Shown here piece by piece: positions 28,267 to 38,124 of a stretch of 64,000 nt of DNA. The first letter of the stretch is position 1; every line of letters begins with the position of its first letter. The DNA comes from Pandoraea eparura. GTDB lineage: Bacteria > Pseudomonadota > Gammaproteobacteria > Burkholderiales > Burkholderiaceae. A program made the translations under genes and the position numbers. Location of the stretch: assembly GCF_902459725.1 (NCBI RefSeq), contig NZ_CABPSH010000001.1, positions 496,001 through 560,000 of the forward strand, in the 5' to 3' direction. Below the pieces are notes generated by a model that worked only from the letters and a program-made list of their open reading frames with translations, did not search any database and had not been told where the DNA came from.

Positions 28267-29505
28267 TTAGACGCGCTGGAAGACCAGCGTGCCGTTAGTC
28301 CCGCCGAATCCGAAAGAGTTCTTCAATGCGACATCAATTTTCAGGTCACGCGCGACGTTTGCGCAGTAATCCAGGTCGCAGGCGGGATCCTGATTGAAGA
28401 TGTTGATCGTCGGCGGCGACTTCTGGTGATGGACGGCCAGCACGGTAAACACCGACTCCAGGCCGCCCGCGCCACCCAACAGGTGACCGGTCATCGACTT
28501 GGTCGAGTTCACCACGACGTTCCGGGCCGCATCGCCCATCAGGCGCTTGACGGCAACCGTCTCGGCGATATCGCCCAACGGGGTCGACGTGCCGTGCGCA
28601 TTCACATAGTTCACGGTGTCCGCATTGATGCCGGCATCGCGCAGCGCGTTCGTCATGGCGCGCAGGGCGCCGTCGCCGTCTTCGCACGGGGCGGTCATGT
28701 GATACGCGTCGGCACTCATGCCGAAGCCCGTCAACTCGGCGTAGATCTTCGCACCGCGCGCCTTGGCGTGCTCGTACTCTTCGACCATCATCACGCCGGC
28801 GCCTTCGCCCAGCACGAAGCCATCACGATCCTTGTCCCACGGACGGCTCGCCGTCGCCGGATCGTCGTTGCGCGTGGACAGCGCGGTCATGGCGGCAAAA
28901 CCGCCGATGCCCAGCGGCGACACGGTCGACTCGGCACCCCCGGCGAGCACCGCGTCGGCGTCGCCGTACTGGATCATGCGCGCGGCCTGACCGATACAGT
29001 GCAGACCGGTCGTGCAGGCGGTGACGATCGCGAGGTTCGGGCCTTTCAGGCCGTACTTGATCGACAGGTGGCCCGAGATCATGTTGATGATCGAGCCCGG
29101 CACGAAGAACGGGGAGATCTTGCGCGGACCGCCTTTGAGCAAATCGTCATGCGTGTCTTCGATCATCGGCAGACCGCCAATGCCCGAACCGACCAGCACG
29201 CCAATACGTTCCGCGTTCGCTTCGGTGACGACGAGGCCACTGTCTTCGAACGCCTGAATGCCTGCGGCGAGGCCGTAATGGATAAAGGTATCCATACGGC
29301 GCGCTTCTTTGGCCGACAGATACTTCTCGGTCTCGAAGTTTTTGACTTCGCCGGCGAATTGCACCTTGAATTCGCTCGCATCGAACTTCGTGATGTTGGC
29401 GATGCCCGAACGGCCTGCGACCAGATTCTCCCAACCCTCGGCAACAGTGTTGCCGACCGGCGAGATCAGGCCCAGACCGGTAATGACGACGCGACGACGA
29501 CTCAC
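28267..29505 (-). CDS. fabF: 3-oxoacyl-ACP synthase II
   Basis: 412 residues. KAS II elongates acyl-ACP with malonyl-ACP. The Cys-His-His triad is present: Cys164 (TACTTGLH), His in [11 protein letters not shown] and His in [13 protein letters not shown]. The GTG start at 29505 follows GGGGAG at 4-nt spacing, better than the in-frame ATG at 29541. It follows acpP in the fabH-fabD-fabG-acpP-fabF order. Confidence 0.98.
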   Translation of the reverse strand: MSRRRVVITGLGLISPVGNTVAEGWENLVAGRSGIANITKFDASEFKVQFAGEVKNFETEKYLSAKEARRMDTFIHYGLAAGIQAFEDSGLVVTEANAERIGVLVGSGIGGLPMIEDTHDDLLKGGPRKISPFFVPGSIINMISGHLSIKYGLKGPNLAIVTACTTGLHCIGQAARMIQYGDADAVLAGGAESTVSPLGIGGFAAMTALSTRNDDPATASRPWDKDRDGFVLGEGAGVMMVEEYEHAKARGAKIYAELTGFGMSADAYHMTAPCEDGDGALRAMTNALRDAGINADTVNYVNAHGTSTPLGDIAETVAVKRLMGDAARNVVVNSTKSMTGHLLGGAGGLESVFTVLAVHHQKSPPTINIFNQDPACDLDYCANVARDLKIDVALKNSFGFGGTNGTLVFQRV

Positions 29506-29652
29506 GATACTCCCCTTCTTCTGCTGGGTCTTACAAAACAAAAGCCACAGAGGCGACAGGGTTCGACCCTGCGCTCCCTGCGGCTGACAGGCATGCCTGG
29601 CGCCGGGAACCGGTCGGCACCCCAGCCGTCCAGGCGACTCTCCGCGGGCCTC

Positions 29653-29892
29653 TTAGGCCTTGGAATTGCCTTGAACGTAATCGATGGCCTGCTGCACGGT
29701 GGTGATCTTTTCAGCTTGCTCGTCCGGGATTTCCGTCTCGAACTCTTCTTCCAGTGCCATCACCAGCTCAACCGTGTCGAGCGAGTCGGCGCCGAGATCG
29801 TTCACAAAGCTGGATTCGTTCTTGACGTCAGCTTCGTTCACACCAAGTTGTTCGGCGACGATCTTCTTGACGCGTTGCTCAATGTTATCCAT
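29653..29892 (-). CDS. acpP: acyl carrier protein
   Basis: 79 acidic residues. The phosphopantetheine attachment site is Ser37 in [13 protein letters not shown]. The carrier holds the growing chain for all Fab enzymes and is the acyl donor for RpfF. It is separated from fabG by 136 bp and from fabF by 147 bp. A TAAAAT element at 29932-29937 (minus strand) could be part of its own promoter. Confidence 0.98.
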   Translation of the reverse strand: MDNIEQRVKKIVAEQLGVNEADVKNESSFVNDLGADSLDTVELVMALEEEFETEIPDEQAEKITTVQQAIDYVQGNSKA

Positions 29893-30028
29893 TCAAACCC
29901 TCCGGGGTAGTTAGTTCAGACAAGTGCGCGCATTTTAACAGGTTTGCCAAGCAAAGTTAGCCTGCGCCAAATAATGTTCAATATCGCTCAAAATTGCACA
30001 ATTCCAGCACAATTGTCACGAAATTCCC

Positions 30029-30778
30029 TTAATTCATGAACATTCCACCGTTCACGTGCAGCGTCGTGCCGGTGATGTAGCCGGCCTGCGGCGAGGCAAG
30101 GAACGCCACCGCATTGGCGATGTCTTCCGGCGCACCGAGGCGGCCCAGCGGAATCCGGGCCTTGAGCGCCTCATGCTGCGCTTCGCCCAGTGCCTTGGTC
30201 ATATCGGTGTCGATGAAGCCCGGCGCGACACAGTTGACGGTGATGTTCCGGCTGCCGATCTCGGCGGCGAGCGAACGAGCCATCCCGGCAACGCCGGCCT
30301 TGGCGGCCGCGTAATTGGCCTGCCCCGGGTTGCCCGCCGACCCGACGACCGACGTCACGTTGATGATGCGGCCGCTGCGCGCCTTCATCATCGGCTTGAT
30401 GACTGCGCGCGACAAACGGAAGATCGCCTTGAGGTTCGTGTCGATCACGTCATCCCACTCGTCGTCCTTCATCCGCATCGCGAGATTGTCGCGCGTGATG
30501 CCCGCGTTATTGACGAGGATGTCGAGCTTGCCGTACTGCTTGAGGATGTCGTCGAGGGCTGCTGCCACGCCTTCGGCGTCGGTCACATTCAGGACGATGC
30601 CCTTGCCCGCCACACCGGCTTCGGTGAAATACGCTGAAATGCCTTGCGCACCGGCTTCGCTGGTGGCGGTGCCCACGACTGTCGCCCCCTGGCGCGCGAG
30701 TTCGAGGGCAATGGCACGACCGATGCCGCGCGAAGCGCCGGTCACCAGCGCCACGTGGTTGTCGAGTTGCTTGCTCAT
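30029..30778 (-). CDS. fabG: 3-oxoacyl-ACP reductase
   Basis: 249 residues, short-chain dehydrogenase fold. NADPH-dependent reduction of 3-ketoacyl-ACP. The dinucleotide motif is TGASRGIG (13-20), NNAG is at 90-93, and the catalytic Ser143, Tyr156 and Lys160 are in VTSVVGSAG and NYAAAKAG. It lies 31 bp behind fabD. Confidence 0.98.
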   Translation of the reverse strand: MSKQLDNHVALVTGASRGIGRAIALELARQGATVVGTATSEAGAQGISAYFTEAGVAGKGIVLNVTDAEGVAAALDDILKQYGKLDILVNNAGITRDNLAMRMKDDEWDDVIDTNLKAIFRLSRAVIKPMMKARSGRIINVTSVVGSAGNPGQANYAAAKAGVAGMARSLAAEIGSRNITVNCVAPGFIDTDMTKALGEAQHEALKARIPLGRLGAPEDIANAVAFLASPQAGYITGTTLHVNGGMFMN

Positions 30779-30809
30779 GAGAGAAATACCCTTGACTGTG
30801 TACGGTGTC

Positions 30810-31739
30810 TTACGAGAGTTGCGCGCGCACGTCGGCGAGCGACGCCGGGTCGGTAATCGCGAGCCCCGTGAGCGTGCCGTCGATACGCTTGGTCAGGCCA
30901 CTCAACACCTTGCCCGGACCGCACTCGACGACTTGCGTCACGCCTTGTGCCGCGAGCCACTTGACCGATTCGACCCAGCGCACCGGCGCGGCGGCCTGAC
31001 GCACCAGCGCATCCTTGATGCGGGCCACGTCGGTCTCGACAGCGACATCGACGTTATTGACCAGCGGAATCTGCGGCGCGCTGAACGTCACGTCGGCCAG
31101 ATATTCGCGCAGACGATCGGACGCCGGCTTGAGCAGCGACGAGTGGAACGGCGCCGACACCGGCAGCACGAGCGCACGCTTCGCCCCCGCGGCCTTGGCC
31201 AGTTCGCAGGCCTTTTCCACGCCCGCCTTCGCGCCCGCGATCACCACTTGCGCCGGCGCGTTGAAGTTGACGGCCTCGACGACGCCCGCCGCCGAGGCTT
31301 CGGCGCAGACATTGCGAACGGTGTCGTCATCCAGGCCCAGAATCGCCGCCATGCCGCCCTGCCCGACGGGCACGGCCTCCTGCATGGCCTGCGCACGAAA
31401 ACGCACGAGCGGCACGGCATCCTTGAACGCGATCACGCCCGCGGCGACCAGCGCCGTGTATTCACCCAGGCTGTGGCCCGCGACGAACGCAGGCTGGGCA
31501 CCGCCCTCGGCCAGCCAAGCGCGATACATCGCGTACGCGGCCGTGAGCATCACCGGCTGCGTGTTGGTCGTCAGATTGAGGTCTTCGGCCGGGCCAGCGG
31601 CAATCAGCTTGGCCATGTCTTGCCCGAGGGCATCCGAAGCTTCGGCGAGGGTCTCACGCACAACAGCGTTGTCTGTGAAGGCATCGAGCATGCCCACCGA
31701 TTGGGAACCCTGTCCCGGGAAAACGAAAGCGAATGTCAT
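30810..31739 (-). CDS. fabD: malonyl-CoA:ACP transacylase
   Basis: 309 residues. It loads malonyl groups on ACP. GQGSQ lies at 10-14, the catalytic Ser90 in GHSLGE, and the partner His in SAPFHSSLLKPA. The start at 31739 (MTFAFVFPGQGSQ) fits the family; the open frame extends upstream to 31847 without homology. fabH lies 138 bp upstream. Confidence 0.98.
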   Translation of the reverse strand: MTFAFVFPGQGSQSVGMLDAFTDNAVVRETLAEASDALGQDMAKLIAAGPAEDLNLTTNTQPVMLTAAYAMYRAWLAEGGAQPAFVAGHSLGEYTALVAAGVIAFKDAVPLVRFRAQAMQEAVPVGQGGMAAILGLDDDTVRNVCAEASAAGVVEAVNFNAPAQVVIAGAKAGVEKACELAKAAGAKRALVLPVSAPFHSSLLKPASDRLREYLADVTFSAPQIPLVNNVDVAVETDVARIKDALVRQAAAPVRWVESVKWLAAQGVTQVVECGPGKVLSGLTKRIDGTLTGLAITDPASLADVRAQLS

Positions 31740-31877
31740 AGCGCCTGGTTTTGCAGTCAGATTCAGAAACATTGCGGCGCCTATGTTGCGCACCGACTTG
31801 AGGGGCGAGGGCATGACCACCGCGGCGCCCCGAAGGTCCACCGTCAAATGCGCGCGGCGCCCGTGCGCCGCGCCGGC

Positions 31878-32867
31878 TTACATGCGGAACAGCACCGCGC
31901 CCCACGTAAAGCCGCCACCCACACCCTCGATCATGACGTTCTGGCCGGGCTTGATACGCCCGTCGCGAACCGCGACATCGAGCGCCAGCGGAATCGACGC
32001 GGCCGACGTATTACCATGCTGGTCGACGGTCACGACCATCTTCTCTTCCGGGAGCCCCAGCTTGCGGGCCGTGCTCGTCATGATGCGCAGGTTGGCCTGG
32101 TGCGGAATCAGCCAGTCGATCGCCGACGACGCCAATCCGGCTTTCTCGAGCGCCTCGTTGGCCACTTTTTCCAGCACCCGCACCGCCAGCTTGAACACGG
32201 CCTGGCCGTCCATGTAGAGGAACGCTTCGCCTTGCACCGCGCCGCCGTTCACATTGCCCGGTACGCAAAGAATGTTCGCGTGGCTACCGTCCGCGTGCAG
32301 CGCGCTCGCCAGGATGCCCGGCTCGCTGGACGCCTGCAAGACCACCGCGCCCGCGCCGTCTCCGAACAGCACGCACGTCGTGCGGTCGGTGAAATCGAGA
32401 ATACGCGAGAAGGTTTCGGCACCGATCACGAGGACATTGCGATACGCGCCAGAGCGAATGAAGTTGTCGGCCGTTGCCATGGCGTAGGCAAAGCCCGAGC
32501 AAACCGCCTGAATGTCGAAGGCCGCGCAACCGTTGTCGATGCCGAGCTTGTTCTGCACGAGGCAGGCGGTGCTCGGAAACACGAAATCGGGCGTCGACGT
32601 GGCGACGATGATGAGGTCGAGCTGGTCGGCGCTCAAACCCGCCATGTCGAGCGCGCGCTTGGCGGCTTCCACGGCCATGTCGCTGCTCGTCTGGTCTGGC
32701 GCGGCGAAATGGCGGGCCTGGATACCGGTGCGAGCGACGATCCACTCGTCACTCGTCTCGATGCCACGGGTGGCCAGCTCGTCGGCCAACTGCTGATTGG
32801 TCACGCGGCGCGCCGGCAGGTAGCTGCCGGTGCCAACGACGCGGGAATGAATCGCGGACTGAGTCAT
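31878..32867 (-). CDS. fabH: 3-oxoacyl-ACP synthase III
   Basis: 329 residues. FabH starts fatty-acid synthesis by condensing acetyl-CoA with malonyl-ACP. The triad is Cys123 (AVCSGFAYA), His in PHQANLRI and Asn in [12 protein letters not shown]. It starts 39 bp behind plsX and belongs to the same run. Confidence 0.98.
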   Translation of the reverse strand: MTQSAIHSRVVGTGSYLPARRVTNQQLADELATRGIETSDEWIVARTGIQARHFAAPDQTSSDMAVEAAKRALDMAGLSADQLDLIIVATSTPDFVFPSTACLVQNKLGIDNGCAAFDIQAVCSGFAYAMATADNFIRSGAYRNVLVIGAETFSRILDFTDRTTCVLFGDGAGAVVLQASSEPGILASALHADGSHANILCVPGNVNGGAVQGEAFLYMDGQAVFKLAVRVLEKVANEALEKAGLASSAIDWLIPHQANLRIMTSTARKLGLPEEKMVVTVDQHGNTSAASIPLALDVAVRDGRIKPGQNVMIEGVGGGFTWGAVLFRM

Positions 32868-32906
32868 CTTATGATCGGTTAGAGCGCCGGAGCGAGGCTG
32901 CCGGCG

Positions 32907-33959
32907 TCAGAGCGCCGGAATGACGCCCACCGGCTTGTTGTCCTGGAGCTGGGTCTGATTCTCTTGCATGGCGTGCGACAAACGGTCGAGCACGCCATTG
33001 CGAACTGCATCATAGCCGCGTTTGATGGCCCATTCAAACGAGTAGGCATCGGCGGAACCGTGGCTCTTGATGACGAGCGCCCGCAACCCGAGCAACGCCG
33101 CCCCGTTGTAACGACGGTGATCGACGCGGCTCTTGAAGCGCGTGAGAATCGGCAGCGCAACGACAGCGATCACCTTCGTCCACCAAGTGCGGGTGAATTC
33201 TTCGCGGATCATGTCGCCGAGCATTTGTGCCAGGCCTTCGGAAGTCTTGAGGGCGACGTTGCCGACGAAGCCATCGCACACGACGATGTCGGTCGTGCCG
33301 CGATAAATGTCGTTGCCCTCCACGTTGCCGTAGAAGTTCAGCGTGGAGCCTCGCAGCAGTTCACCCGCCTGCCGGATGACGTCGTTGCCTTTGATGACTT
33401 CTTCGCCGATGTTGAGCAGGCCGATCGACGGACGCTCCTTGCCATCGACCGCCGCGACGAGCGCATGGCCCATCTCGGCGAATTGCAGCAGGTGCGTCGG
33501 CTCGCAATCGACGTTCGCGCCGAGGTCGAGCATCGTGGTGTAGCCGCCCTTCTGGTTCGGCAACACCGTGGCGATCGCCGGCCGCTCGATGCCCGGCAGC
33601 GTCTTGAGCACATAGCGCGAGACGGCCATCAGCGCACCGGTATTGCCGGCGGACACGCAGGCCTGCGCGCGCGCGTCCTTGACCAGGTTGAGCGCCACAC
33701 GCATCGAGGAGTCTTTCTTCCTGCGCAGGGCGGTCTCGACGGAGTCGTCCATCGCGACGACTTCGGTCGCGTTGACCACGGACAGGCGTGGGTGATCCGT
33801 CGCGCGCAACTTCGCAAGCTGCGCGTTGATGATCTCCTGCTGTCCGACCAGCACAAGTTCGACATCGTCGGTGGATTGCACGAAGTGAACCGCGGCCGGC
33901 ACCGTCACCGATGGGCCGTGGTCTCCGCCCATGCAATCGATCGTCAGGGTGACTGTCAT
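32907..33959 (-). CDS. plsX: phosphate acyltransferase PlsX
   Basis: 350 residues, peripheral membrane enzyme. PlsX makes acyl-phosphate from acyl-ACP for PlsY in phospholipid synthesis. Characteristic blocks: [18 protein letters not shown] at the start, [23 protein letters not shown] and [14 protein letters not shown]. The start at 33959 excludes an upstream in-frame ATG at 34025 that would lie beyond the terminator stem. It follows rpmF with a terminator-like hairpin in the 118-bp gap. Confidence 0.97.
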   Translation of the reverse strand: MTVTLTIDCMGGDHGPSVTVPAAVHFVQSTDDVELVLVGQQEIINAQLAKLRATDHPRLSVVNATEVVAMDDSVETALRRKKDSSMRVALNLVKDARAQACVSAGNTGALMAVSRYVLKTLPGIERPAIATVLPNQKGGYTTMLDLGANVDCEPTHLLQFAEMGHALVAAVDGKERPSIGLLNIGEEVIKGNDVIRQAGELLRGSTLNFYGNVEGNDIYRGTTDIVVCDGFVGNVALKTSEGLAQMLGDMIREEFTRTWWTKVIAVVALPILTRFKSRVDHRRYNGAALLGLRALVIKSHGSADAYSFEWAIKRGYDAVRNGVLDRLSHAMQENQTQLQDNKPVGVIPAL

Positions 33960-33989
33960 GTCGACGTGATTGGCTTGCGGTTCAGGTAA

Positions 33990-34021
33990 CAAAAAAAGCG
34001 GCAGGATAAGTGCCGCTTTTG
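33990..34021 (-). terminator. Rho-independent terminator between rpmF and plsX
   Basis: aaaagcggca and tgccgctttt pair over a short loop, and on the minus strand the stem is followed by TTTTTTTG. It lies 57 bp behind the rpmF stop and 30 bp before the plsX start, so it should reduce transcription from the ribosomal gene into the lipid genes. Confidence 0.85.
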
Positions 34022-34077
34022 CCACATCGGACGATCAAACGGCGCCATGCTGGGCGCGTATCGCCTGGAGGGCCGAG

Positions 34078-34257
34078 TTAGTCGTTCTTGGTCTTGATGA
34101 CCTTGCGACCACGGTAGAAACCGTTCGGCGAGATGTGGTGACGCAGGTGCGTCTCACCCGACGTCGGCTCGACGGCGGTCGACGGTGCGGTCAGGAAATC
34201 GTGCGAACGGTGCATGCCGCGCTTCGACGGCGACTTCTTGTTCTGTTGAACGGCCAT
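34078..34257 (-). CDS. rpmF: 50S ribosomal protein L32
   Basis: 59 residues: [20 protein letters not shown] opens the protein and [12 protein letters not shown] lies near its end, the standard L32 pattern without zinc cysteines ([15 protein letters not shown] replaces the CxxC region). GAGGAG lies 5 nt before the ATG. The yceD-rpmF-plsX order is conserved. Confidence 0.98.
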   Translation of the reverse strand: MAVQQNKKSPSKRGMHRSHDFLTAPSTAVEPTSGETHLRHHISPNGFYRGRKVIKTKND

Positions 34258-34385
34258 GATAACTCCTCAAAATATCGCGAAATTTTAACACAGTTCGAGC
34301 GCCGCCCTACGGTGTCGGCCTGTCGGCCCGACCTGTGCGACTAACGCAAACATGTACTTTGGTGAGCCGGAAACCCGGCCGCACA

Positions 34386-34979
34386 TTACTTTCCGTCCTT
34401 GTCCGGCGAGCGCTTGAGCGCTGCCAGCGCCGCGAACGGAGACGGCTTATCCTCTTCTTCTGGCGGCGGGGGCGGTTCAGTCAACCCATCGTCGCCCGTG
34501 GCCAGGCTCTCGTGCACACTCGGACAAACCTCATGCTTGGGCACGATTGGCAAAGCCAACAGCAATTCTTCCTCGATCAGCTCGCGCAGATCGAAATGTC
34601 TGGTGCCGACCAGCGCCTCGAATTCGTCTTCATCGAGGGGGCGGGCTTCCGCGGCCGCTTCGTCGCGCACGATCTCGAAGGTGGTCTCCGAGTCGAGCGG
34701 CTCCTGGTACGGCGTGAGGCATCGCTGACATTCAAGCCACATCGGACCTTCGACCGACAGCGTCAGGAACTGCGCCACCGTGGGTTTTCCGTCGGCGCGC
34801 AGCACCTGTTTCTCGATGCCTTCGGCGCGCCAGTGGAACACACCCTGGGCACGTCCGGACGCCGAGACTTCGGCAGGCACTTCGGTTACCATGCGCGGCA
34901 ATGCCGCAAGTTGCACGTCACCTTCCGCCACCCGGCCGGTACGCGCGAATTCGAACAGATCGACGATATATTCGTTCAT
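34386..34979 (-). CDS. yceD: YceD family protein (DUF177), 23S rRNA accumulation protein
   Basis: 197 residues. YceD proteins are found next to rpmF and are needed for normal 23S rRNA levels. The family motif is WLECQRCLTPYQEPL followed by an acidic stretch (DEDEFEALVGTRHFDLRELI) and a third cysteine in PKHEVCPSVHE, a zinc-ribbon-like arrangement. The tail is Pro/Glu/Lys-rich. The start may be 34979 or, nine bases upstream, 34988; AAGG motifs suit either. It is divergent from yceF across 187 bp. Confidence 0.9.
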   Translation of the reverse strand: MNEYIVDLFEFARTGRVAEGDVQLAALPRMVTEVPAEVSASGRAQGVFHWRAEGIEKQVLRADGKPTVAQFLTLSVEGPMWLECQRCLTPYQEPLDSETTFEIVRDEAAAEARPLDEDEFEALVGTRHFDLRELIEEELLLALPIVPKHEVCPSVHESLATGDDGLTEPPPPPEEEDKPSPFAALAALKRSPDKDGK

Positions 34980-35166
34980 CACGCTCATCCTTGCCTTGGC
35001 GCATCTGCGCGCGTTTTCAACGTTCCCTGCCACTCGCAGCGCCTTGATCCGACGCCATTTCCGGGCGTTTTGACCAGTACCGCGCAGACTGGCGGGACCG
35101 AGCGCCAGATTGCAAAAGCCGTGAATTCTAAATAGTTTTTCGTTTCTCGTCAAACACTTAAACCCG

Positions 35167-35787
35167 ATGACCGTACAGCCCCCGCCACCGTTGATCCTGG
35201 CCTCCGGATCGCGCTATCGACGTGAACTGCTCGCGCGCCTGCGCCTGCCGTTTTCAGTCGACGTCCCGGACATCGACGAAACCCCCGCCCTTGGCGAAAC
35301 GCCGCACGACACGTCACTGCGCCTGGCCCGCCAGAAGGCGCAAGCGGTCGCCGATCGCCAACCGGGCGCCCTCATCATTGGCTCCGACCAGGTCGCGACC
35401 TTCGAAGGCCGCCAGATTGGCAAGCCCGGCAATTTCGAGAACGCCATGACGCAGTTGCGCGACATGCGCGGCAAGATTGTCGAGTTTCACTCCGCCCTGT
35501 GCGTGTTTGATGCCCGCAACGGCGAAAGCCAGGCCAGAGACGTCGTGACGCGGGTGAAGTTCCGCAACCTGCCGGACGACGTGCTGGCCGCCTACCTGCT
35601 TGCCGAGACTCCCTACGACTGCGCCGGCGCCGCCAAATCCGAAGGGCTCGGCATCATGCTGCTCGACACCATCGAGAACGATGACCCGACAGCGCTCATC
35701 GGGTTGCCGCTGATTGCGCTCACGACCATGCTGATGCACGCAGGCATTTCCCTGCCTGGGCCTGGCGCAACAGGAGCAACGGCATGA
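35167..35787 (+). CDS. yceF: Maf-family nucleotide pyrophosphatase, YceF type
   Basis: 206 residues. The Maf fold starts with LILASGSRYRRELLARL; the catalytic acidic residue lies in IGSDQVATFEGRQIGKPG, and the YceF branch is typified by this location next to yceD. YceF hydrolyses 7-methyl-GTP, a modified nucleotide that must be kept out of RNA. Its stop overlaps the next start (ATGA). Confidence 0.92.
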   Translation: MTVQPPPPLILASGSRYRRELLARLRLPFSVDVPDIDETPALGETPHDTSLRLARQKAQAVADRQPGALIIGSDQVATFEGRQIGKPGNFENAMTQLRDMRGKIVEFHSALCVFDARNGESQARDVVTRVKFRNLPDDVLAAYLLAETPYDCAGAAKSEGLGIMLLDTIENDDPTALIGLPLIALTTMLMHAGISLPGPGATGATA

Positions 35788-36500
35788 GCGGCACCCTGTA
35801 TCTGATCCCGAATACGCTTGGCGCGAACACTCGCGGCGGTCTGCCGGCAGTGCTGCCCGAAGACGTCCGCAACGTGACGGCCGGCCTGAAGTATTTCGTC
35901 GGCGAGCAGGCCAAGAGCACGCGGGCGTTTTTGAAACGGGTCGGGGTGAGCACGCCGATCCAGGAAATCGATATCCGCGAATTGAACGTCAACACGCCGG
36001 AAGCGGCCATCGACGCCTTGCTTGCCCCCCTGCTGGCCGGCGCCGATGGCGGGCTCGTCTCGGAGGCCGGCTGCCCGGCCGTGGCGGACCCTGGAGCGTT
36101 GCTGGTGCGGCGGGCACACGAGAAAGGCGTGCGCGTGGTGCCGTTCGTCGGACCGAGTTCAATTCTGCTGGCCTTGATGGCGAGCGGACTGAACGGCCAG
36201 AGCTTCGCCTTCCACGGCTACCTGCCGACGGACGCCGCCGAGCGTGCGAAGCGCTTGCGCGAACTCGAACAACGCTCGCGCAAGGAAAAGCAGACGCAAA
36301 TCTTCATCGAGACGCCCTATCGCAACAAGGCCATGCTCGACGCGCTGCTGCAAACCTGCGACGCTGCCACCCTGCTTTGCGTCGCCGTCGACGTCACACA
36401 GGAGGCCGAGCAGATCGTCACGCATCGGGTCAAGGGATGGCCTCAGGCGCGCGTCGATCTGCACAAGCGCCCCGCCATTTTCCTGTTTTTGGGCCAGTAA
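35784..36500 (+). CDS. SAM-dependent methyltransferase of the RsmI/tetrapyrrole methylase fold
   Basis: 238 residues. It opens with GTLYLIPNTLG and contains GGLVSEAGCPAVADPGALLV and VVPFVGPSSILLALMASGLN, the S-adenosylmethionine-binding pattern of this fold. It resembles RsmI (16S rRNA C1402 2'-O-methyltransferase) but is shorter, lacks the C-terminal part and has the motif order of the Burkholderiales paralogue beside yceF. The substrate is unknown. Coupled to yceF through an ATGA overlap. Confidence 0.85.
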   Translation: MSGTLYLIPNTLGANTRGGLPAVLPEDVRNVTAGLKYFVGEQAKSTRAFLKRVGVSTPIQEIDIRELNVNTPEAAIDALLAPLLAGADGGLVSEAGCPAVADPGALLVRRAHEKGVRVVPFVGPSSILLALMASGLNGQSFAFHGYLPTDAAERAKRLRELEQRSRKEKQTQIFIETPYRNKAMLDALLQTCDAATLLCVAVDVTQEAEQIVTHRVKGWPQARVDLHKRPAIFLFLGQ

Positions 36501-36522
36501 CGCCCAAAATCGGCGTCGGCAA

Positions 36523-36564
36523 GCGACAACGCCACGGAGATCATCCGTGGCGTTGTCGCGTTTT
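36523..36564 (+). terminator. terminator after the methyltransferase gene
   Basis: A perfect 16-bp stem, gcgacaacgccacgga / tccgtggcgttgtcgc, with a 5-nt loop is followed by GTTTT on the plus strand. It separates the methyltransferase gene from the convergent sppA gene. Confidence 0.85.
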
Positions 36565-36588
36565 GCGCTGACGCAGCGCGACGCAGCG

Positions 36589-37644
36589 TTACTTGAACGA
36601 CAGGGACGCCCCGATCATCATCGTCTTCATCGCGGCGGTACCCACGGCCGCACCGAAACGTCGCGCCACCCGCTCAGGCAAGTTTTCCTTGACGGTGTAG
36701 TCGACCAGATTGGGCGCCTTGAGCACGTCGCGGGCCACCGAGTCGACCGTCCCGAGGCTATCCGCCAAGCCCAGCTCGATCGAGCGCTGGCCCGTCCAGA
36801 ACAAACCGCTGAACAGATCCGGGTCGTCCTTCAGTCGATTGCCACGCCCCTTCTTCACGGCGCCAATGAACTGTTGATGGACCTGTTCGAGCATATCGAG
36901 GGCGTACGCCTTTTGCTGGTCCGTCTGCGGCGAGAACGGGTCGAGGAATCCCTTGTTGCGCCCAGCCGTCAGCAACCGCCGCTCCACGCCGAGCTTGTCC
37001 ATCAGCCCGGTGAAGCCGAAGCCGTCCATCAACACACCGATGGAGCCGACGATGCTCGCCTTGTCGACGTAAATCTTGTCGGCAGCCGCCGCGACATAGT
37101 AGCCGCCGGAGGCGCAAATTTCCTCGACCACCACATACAACGGCTTCTTCGGGTATTTCGCCCGCAAGCGCATGATGTCGTCGTAGATCATGCCTGCCTG
37201 CACCGGACTGCCACCCGGGCTGTTGATGCGCAGAATCACGCCCGCCGCCGACGCATCGTCGAACGCCGATTCGAGCGCGGCGTTGATCTTCCGGGCGCTC
37301 GCCTGACCGTCGGGCGCAATCTCGCCGCTCAGCGTGACCAGCGCGGTGTGCTTGCCACTGGCGGCACCGACCGTCGTCGGGCCGCCGTCAAAATCGGAAA
37401 TCGACCAGACAACGAGCGCGAAGATCGCCAACACCAGCAGCCGGAAGAAGATTTTCCAGCGACGTGACGCACGTTGCTCGCGAATGCCGGCCATCAACAC
37501 CTTTTCCAGCATTTCGCGCTCCCAGGGCTTGACCTCGCCGGCATCGCGACCGACGCCACCCGCCGCGGCCGACGACGACCGCCCGCCGGGCGGAGGAAAA
37601 CCGGGTTCGGTGCGGGGCGAATCGGGCGGCAGAGCGTCGGCCAT
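36589..37644 (-). CDS. sppA: signal peptide peptidase, S49 family
   Basis: 351 residues. A cytoplasmic Pro/Gly/Ser-rich N terminus (about 1-60) precedes one membrane helix (about 68-82, FRLLVLAIFALVVWSI) and a periplasmic single-unit S49 domain. RINSPGGSPVQAGMIYDDI forms the oxyanion side, the nucleophile Ser is in EEICASGGYYVAAAADKI and the general-base Lys in GFTGLMDKLGV. Its length matches 36K-type SppA rather than the 67-kDa E. coli enzyme. It digests cleaved signal peptides in the membrane. The Rieske gene precedes it on the same strand. Confidence 0.92.
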   Translation of the reverse strand: MADALPPDSPRTEPGFPPPGGRSSSAAAGGVGRDAGEVKPWEREMLEKVLMAGIREQRASRRWKIFFRLLVLAIFALVVWSISDFDGGPTTVGAASGKHTALVTLSGEIAPDGQASARKINAALESAFDDASAAGVILRINSPGGSPVQAGMIYDDIMRLRAKYPKKPLYVVVEEICASGGYYVAAAADKIYVDKASIVGSIGVLMDGFGFTGLMDKLGVERRLLTAGRNKGFLDPFSPQTDQQKAYALDMLEQVHQQFIGAVKKGRGNRLKDDPDLFSGLFWTGQRSIELGLADSLGTVDSVARDVLKAPNLVDYTVKENLPERVARRFGAAVGTAAMKTMMIGASLSFK

Positions 37645-37707
37645 AGGGTATCCAGAGAACTTGGGGTAAAAGGCGAAAACAGCGATCGAATTCGGGATGC
37701 CGTGCCG

Positions 37708-38124
37708 TCAGTGCGCCGGCGGTTCGGGCGCTTCGATATACGCGTCGGGCCACCAGACGACGGTCGTGCGAGTGGCGTCGCCCCCGTCCGGGTCGGTCAG
37801 CCGCTCCTCGACGCGCACGGGCTGCAGGGCACCACCGCGGCACGGACCGCCGATGCAGTGCCCGGTGTCGGGCTCATAGGTCGCGCCATGCGTCGCGCAC
37901 ATCAAGTATAAGCCGGACGTCTCGAAGAACTGACCTTCCGACCAGTCGAGTTCCATCGGCACATGGGCGCACTGATTGAGATATCCGTAGACGTGGCCAC
38001 CGTAGCGAATCACGAATGCCGGGGTGCGACGACCGCTGACGGACACCTCGAAACGCACGCCGCGCCCCCCATCCTCGAGCGCAGCCCCCGGGCAGATCGG
38101 CAACGGCACGGCGCAATCGCTCAC
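37708..38124 (-). CDS. Rieske [2Fe-2S] domain protein
   Basis: 138 residues. The cluster ligands are in CAHVPMELDW (C-x-H) and LMCATHGATYEP (C-x2-H). There is no signal peptide, so this is a soluble ferredoxin-like protein rather than a bc1 subunit. The GTG start at 38124 overlaps the stop of the HAD gene (GTGA). Its partner is unknown; the HAD-Rieske-sppA order recurs in Burkholderiales. Confidence 0.88.
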   Translation of the reverse strand: MSDCAVPLPICPGAALEDGGRGVRFEVSVSGRRTPAFVIRYGGHVYGYLNQCAHVPMELDWSEGQFFETSGLYLMCATHGATYEPDTGHCIGGPCRGGALQPVRVEERLTDPDGGDATRTTVVWWPDAYIEAPEPPAH

